Shown here one piece after another: positions 58,370 through 64,000 of a DNA stretch of 64,000 nt. A program made the position numbers and the translations under genes. Below the pieces are notes generated by a model. The model worked only from the letters and a program-made list of their open reading frames with translations. It did not search any database and was not told where the DNA came from. The DNA is taken from contig ML677333.1 in NCBI GenBank assembly GCA_007922305.1, positions 17,991,258 through 18,055,257 of the forward strand. The letters are read 5' to 3'. Source of the stretch: Dermatemys mawii (taxonomy: Eukaryota; Chordata; Testudines; Dermatemydidae). The number at the start of each line of letters is the position of its first letter. Positions within the stretch are counted from its first letter, which is position 1.

Positions 58370-58715
58370 CAAGTCAATTAACCTCTCTCCTGTCGTTGCT
58401 CCCTAACTTACGTGGGGATAACCGATTTTCTTACCTACCTGAAAGGGTTCTTTTGAGGCTTAGTTAATGTTGGTAAAGCGTTTTGAAGATGAAAGTGTTA
58501 TCCATCTGTCTGCCACCTCACAGTATTAATGGGTTGAATTACTGTAACACCTCTATGAAATAGGGAAGTATTATTCCCATTTTATAGATGGGAAACTAAG
58601 GCATGGGGTAGGTTGAGTGACTTACCTAAGGTAACAGAGAAAGTCTGTGGCTGAGTGGTAAAAGTGAACCTAGGTCTCCTGAGATGCTGTCCTGTGTCAT
58701 AATCACTAGGCATCC
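58370..58715. repeat. MIR-like SINEs, apparently head-to-head
   Basis: 58510-58715 (+) has TTATTCCCATTTTATAGATG, GGAAACTAAGGCATGGGG and GACTTACCTAAGGTAACAGAG, the MIR core. 58370-58505 reads like the complementary orientation: AAGTCAATTAACCTCTCTCC and TGGGGATAACCG, then ACCTACCTGAAAGGGTTC and GGTAAAGCGTTTTGAAGATG. Confidence 0.6.
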
Positions 58716-61030
58716 TATTTAAGTGTGAAACATTCTGAATAGTTATTAAAAGCATAATGATTCAGCCACTGGTGTAATTTTATGTTTAAGAAATTTATAA
58801 TCTGAGGAGAGTGGTCAGAGGGATTAGTGTCCAGATGTTACTGCTAAATGCCTGAGTCAATTCAACCAAGTCTGTGTCAGCAATAACATCTTTACTAGAA
58901 CACACAGGAGCAATCCTCTCAATAATTTGAGGTTAGTGTAGTAGAAAGGAGAGGAGGAAACAAGCCTCTGCAGTCCCCTGGTGTAATACACAGCCAGCTG
59001 TAGGTCATGGAGCTCTTTGCATGCTCCGATTAGGATCATGATCACGTCTATTCATTCCTTTCACCCTAGGTGAAGATGGGGAATCAACTCAATGGTCAAA
59101 AGAGCTACAGTGTGTTACAAAGTTAACCCCCATGCTGTAATTCAGAATTAAACAGGCTGTGGACAATATTTTATAAGGTTTGAGTGATTTAACAGTGTAG
59201 CAAATGGTCAGTTATCACTCTTGAATGATGATGCATCTGATTTTAAGGGTGAATGTTTGGAGGTTTTAATTAAAGAGAGAGAGAGAAAGAGAGACAGACT
59301 CCAGTGCATCTGGCAAAAAAAAAAAAATTAATTTTGTTTAATTTTTAATCAGGCAGCCTGAGACAACCACTGAGCACCACTTGACAATCAGAATACTAAT
59401 GAATTGCACAGTGTGATAGCCTGCCTTTAGAAGACAGCAAACAATACTATCACACAGAGTGGTGGGATTCTATTTAGCTGCAGTTAAGTCACCACAAACT
59501 CAGTCTCCAACCTTGTGAGAATTCAAGATATACCTGCCTCCCTGTCATCTAATTTAACAGGGCCATACCATAGTTTATTATTTTTCAAGGCAAATTCAGC
59601 AATGTGTCAAATGGTCTTCTGGAAAGTGCCTTTAAAATATACAGGCGAGCTAACTAAAGCTTATGGTACATCAAGTAAAGCTGAGTAATAGTCTCTCTCT
59701 CTTATGCTCTCTTCACTATTTTCAGTCTTTGATTCCCCCCCCCCCCATGATTTATTTGTTTTTTACTTTACTGTTAGTGTATTTTCAACTGTGCTCTCTA
59801 CCACCAGAAAACCAGGAGGTTTGCTACCATATGAAGTATTTGATTCTCATGCTTTCTGTAAATGAGGTATTGTAGATATTGCTCAATAGCATGCCGTTTC
59901 CTCCCAAAATAAACTAACAGGCTGATGAAAGAAAGGAAGAAATAAATTGTTTATGCTTAAAGATGTTTACTTCTTATTATAACCTTTATAAACAGCTGTC
60001 ACTAGCAAGGCTGAATATGGAGGAACATGTCTAATGAATTAATATGAGCTCTGAAAGATAAAATAAGTAGCCTAACCATCCATAGTAGCCAGGTCATACT
60101 GGTCTCACTGTGAAATGGATATTTTATTGCCTTTTCTATGTTACATTGTCAAGCACAATGATATAATTATACTCTAGCTAAAGTGAAGGATTCACAGTAG
60201 ACATTATTAGAAGCTTCCCCCAGTTCACATAAAATTCCAGCCTGAAAAGCTAATTTACACTATACTCTTAACCCCTTTGTTCACTGCTGCATGCACTTCT
60301 GTGAGTACCTGCCCTGTATACCCCTGGGGGAGCACCAGCATTCACTAAAGTAATCTGTACCCTAAGTGTAAGGAATACCAGAAATACTGAGGGATGTTAT
60401 CCAAGGCAGAAACAGAAAGTTTAAGGGTGACCCTTGTATGTTGGATAGTGATTGCTTTAGCAACTGCTATAATACATTCAATGTAAAGAATAGCGGTTAC
60501 TTTTTTCAGTTCTATACAATCCTTTTTTGTTTCAATGAAAGATGGGGGAAAGTACAAATTAAAACAGGCGAAGAAAATGAACATTACCTAAAGATGATGA
60601 GCAACTCGTTGGGATTTCAGTTGACCTCATGTCATAACTTAAATTCCATTCCACTTAAACTGCCAACATGAGTAAATTAAGTCCATTGTGTTTTAAGAAG
60701 TATTTAAAATTGAATTCTGAGGGGTCAAATAATTTAAGTGAAAAGCATTTAGGCTCCTTCACTCAAGGTAGATGTCTTTTGCTCTGTTTTCATTTCATTT
60801 CTTTATCCTGAAGCCTTTTTTTCCTGAAGCTGTTGAGTTGTAGGCAATAAAAGCTTGCGAGTAAAATCTAGTGAAAGTGGAGTAAAGACTTCAGTCTTTG
60901 TCCCAATCACACACCTCTCAACCTGCCATGGCACAAATGTGGGCTGCATTGTGTTACAAAACTATAAACTAACGGAGACAGAAGAAAAACCTCCTATTCA
61001 TGCAGGAAATTTAAAATGTTGTGGGGTTCA
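58716..61030. other. Intergenic, no recognised gene
   Basis: Low-complexity pieces only: (GA)n near 59275, A-run near 59316, C-run near 59739. Short frames have no recognisable domains. Confidence 0.5.
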
Positions 61031-61033
61031 TAT

Positions 61034-61155
61034 TAGAATTGCCAATTTTGCTTGCATGTATTCCTGGAGGTTTCATCATATGACATAGTCTTTAATTAAA
61101 CTTAATCTTTAATTCCTGGAGACTCCAAGGCAATCCTAGAGGGTCGGCAACCCTA
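61034..61155. repeat. Short MITE, ~120 bp
   Basis: Left GAATTGCCAATTTTG and right GGGTCGGCAACCCTA resemble the inverted ends (GGGTTGCCAAC) of a common turtle MITE. The interior TATTCCTGGAGGTTTCATCA and TTCCTGGAGACTCC also has mirrored words. Confidence 0.55.
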
Positions 61156-64000
61156 CGTTCATTCCAGTACATCCTCAATATCATGGCTCTTTATTTCTGA
61201 TGTAAATATTTCCCAGCAATAAGACTGACCAGGCACCAAATCTGTACAGCTTTGGAACTAAAATGAGTGATGTCCATTGCCAATTGAAGGATATATTTGT
61301 AGTCCTAGCCGGTACTCCTGCTTCAAATATTGTTTAATGATGCTACTTCTAGGAAAGTTAGTCCTGAACAAAGCTATACAAGAAATACCAATCTCATTCA
61401 GTTCCTAAAGTGTATTCTTATTTCATGAGTTATTCCCTGTGCAAATAGCACCCGAGAAACCAACTATGCAATATATGCTCTTCCCCTGTCTTCCCTTCCA
61501 CTTCTGTTCTCTTGACGACCGGGAGTTGTACTGTTAGTGATCACAGGGATTATTTGCTTGTTACTACTCTGCAGCAATCTGTGCTACTGTGGCGCCAATC
61601 TCATAATTTATTTTTCAACCTTCCTACAGTATATCTGAAAGCTCCCTGCTATGTCTCAAACAACTTGAGCTAAGAGAAAATGGTGGGAGGGGGGAAGAGG
61701 AGAGGGAGAAGCAAAAAGGAAGATGGAGACTATTTTACCAAGCTCCCAGCTAAAAATATATATAAAACCTAATGAAAATATCTAGTTTGAGAGTACGTGT
61801 ATCATGGGTAATTCAACCTTGAAGAGTCTGTAACCTATCTAGACCATTATCTAAACTGGATAAACAAATCTGCTCTATTAAGCAGCCCAGAATTTGGCAG
61901 TACAATCAGCAATGCACTGGAGATTATCAAAGCAAAGAGAAGCAGTGAACATCTGTAACATCTGGCTATTACAACAATGAGAGTATGCTGTTATATCAAG
62001 GGTAGTTGGCCATGGCAAGATGTAGAAAATGCAACAAGTAAAACAGAATTAATTTCACATTGCAAGAATATACTATGGATATGTTGCATTTCCACTATAT
62101 CACAACTACTATAGTCTCAATGGGCAGGTTGCCAGGCTGGTAAGTTATTGTCCTTGTGAGACTCAATGAGATGTCTAAATATGCTGCTGTAGCACTACAC
62201 TATTGTCAAGGAACTGGTTGTATGACGGGCATCCTGATGTTAATTTTGATAGTTCGGTATGCCAATGTTAAATCACTGCTAGTATAGAATATGCACATCT
62301 CTGTGTTGGTTTACACTGTTCCAAAAAGTTCCTCAGATGCACTAGCAGGGAGTGAGACAGCAGAATCCAAGTTGTGGGGGAGGGGAGAAAAGGAAACAGA
62401 GTACCCAAATAATACTTCATTGATTATTGCTTCACGTGTATGGAATTTTTGTCCAAATCCCCTTTTTGTGGAACTTTCCATTAACACCTACTTTCCTTTG
62501 CTTCATCTCACTTTAGTCCTGGGGCATAACCATACTTTATATTTTCATCCCTGTTTTTCTGAGTGTTGGTGAAATGTGCTTGACTGATACCCCTGAAAGC
62601 CGTAGTCGTCTTTCCACAGAACAGGCAGAGCAGGAGTAGTACAAAGTTTGTCATGTATTGCTCTGCCAATGTGACTCAACTTTCCATTAAGTTACAGTAG
62701 TTCGAAGAACAGAGACAATGATGCATGTTGCAACTCTAAGCTTTCCATACAGGGAGAAAAGCATCACAAAATCATGCCTGGGATACTCTAGAAGCAGAAG
62801 TCTAAACTAATCCTGGTGGTCATGCTGATGTACATCATTAAGTTCAATAACATCTTTTTTCCCATTTCTGAAGTAAACAAAACTCACTGACACCTTCTGC
62901 AGACAGCCAGCATCTGAACATCTTGAAGACGTGGTGCAAAACATACCTGTTTAATTAGGTCTCTTAGGTCTGGCTGAAGATTACTGATGTTGAGTTGGGA
63001 TGAAGATGGGAAGCAGGTTAGGTTTTTTAGGCAGTATTTGCTAACCATTTTATTTTTAAAATGCTTGTTTTATTGTATAGATTTTTTTGATAGGCAAGTT
63101 AAAAGTTAATTTCTAAACAAGGAAGGAAATGAATGTGTAGATAACAAAGTCCTGGAAAAGGCATTCTGATGCCAGAGTGATCATTGCAGTATAAAAGCCT
63201 GGATAGGTAGAAAAAGTGAGATTAGAAGACCCCTAACATCTACCTTTTAGTTTTGGGAGAAGCCCCACAATCCATTCTGGGAATAAGGGAGAGTGATTCT
63301 TTGTTATTTACAGGAGTAATATAGGTTTGCTGGTTGAAGAGGAGAAAAGGGCACAGCCTTTGGGTAAGTGAAGTACATAGACTATGTAACCAGGTCACAC
63401 ATTGACAGATACATACTCAGAAACGTGTCTGCTATCTGTTCTGTGACTAAGGCAGTGTTAATAGGTTTCATGCACTGAGAAACACAATCTGTTTTAAGAA
63501 TAAGCTCAATAATTGCTTACAATTAGGAATGTGCAAATTGAATACAAAATTAGCTGAAGAGTTGGACTGCTAGTGCTATTTGACCAGTTGAATATTGCCT
63601 GAGAGAGCTGGGCAATATTTAATGGAGGAAATTTCACCTGTCTTGGCTGCAGCTCTCAGATGCAGCTTTGAGCTTAGGATGCTGGCCGATATCTTTCTCA
63701 ATCGCTTCTCTAGTCTACATATGGTGTGGGAGTGCCAGTGGGAGGAAGGAGAAGGTGTGCACTCTGGCCCTCATTCTCTGGGCTCATTATGGCTGAGGAG
63801 AAGATCTTCAGCATCTTATTTTCCTGGACCCTTCAGGAAATCAGCTGTTATTAAATCCATCCCCTGGTCTTTAGTGAGAAGTGAGGATCCCAGCTTCCAT
63901 GAGTGGAATGAACTTCTCAGCTACGTCACTCCACTCCTGTTCTCAGTAGGAGTTCAAAGATCTTTTCCATGGAGGAGTCTGTCATGATACAATTAATACA
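61156..64000. other. Intergenic, no recognised gene or element
   Basis: The longest frame, 63595-63987 (130 codons, + strand), has no domain I recognise, no splice-like context and ordinary composition. I leave it unannotated as a gene. Confidence 0.5.

Noticed and set aside
63595..63987. 130-codon + frame near the window end
   Set aside because: Composition is ordinary and no family is recognised. It cannot be told from chance without conservation data.

Overview
This window is vertebrate nuclear DNA, most likely from a turtle or a close sauropsid relative. It is AT-rich and intron-dominated. It is packed with CR1 LINE fragments, PIF-Harbinger and hAT elements, Penelope-like elements with GIY-YIG endonuclease remnants, and solo LTRs, a mix I associate with chelonian genomes. 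No bacterial or viral gene organisation is present. The species call is an inference from repeat content.

The only gene I can name is the 3' two-thirds of EIPR1 (formerly TSSC1), a WD40-repeat protein that binds the EARP and GARP endosomal tethering complexes. It lies on the + strand. Five coding exons are visible (4361-4460, 23288-23424, 26863-27030, 28958-29125, 39781-39955). All have AG/GT splice borders, all are compatible in phase, and they end in TAA at 39953-39955, followed by a short 3' UTR with overlapping AATAAA signals near 40089-40099. The exons upstream of codon ~139 lie outside the window. Introns are about 18.8, 3.4, 1.9 and 10.7 kb.

Region by region. 1-4.3 kb is upstream intron carrying a CR1 copy broken by a Harbinger-type MITE and a solo LTR, each with visible target-site duplications. 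4.5-23.3 kb is an intron with Harbinger MITEs, a GC-rich hAT element split by an LTR that itself contains another solo LTR, several CR1 tails, another LTR, and the C-terminal part of a non-LTR retrotransposon. 23.4-28.9 kb holds a Penelope-like fragment, a decayed Harbinger transposase and an hAT MITE. 29.1-39.8 kb holds a palindromic AT-rich tandem repeat with a 10-N gap, a CR1, an LTR, hAT elements and a palindromic hAT transposon carrying two inverted copies of its 3' end.

Downstream of EIPR1 (40.1-64 kb) I recognise no gene with confidence. There are LTR and MITE copies, tRNA-like SINE pieces, a Penelope-like element split by an 883-bp LTR, MIR-like SINEs, and one orphan terminal-exon-like sequence at 53267-53347. 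This fits the large gene-poor interval that follows EIPR1 toward MYT1L in other amniotes. I see no convincing novel multi-gene system. The most interesting structures are the palindromic hAT, the nested insertions with readable histories, and the orphan exon candidate.
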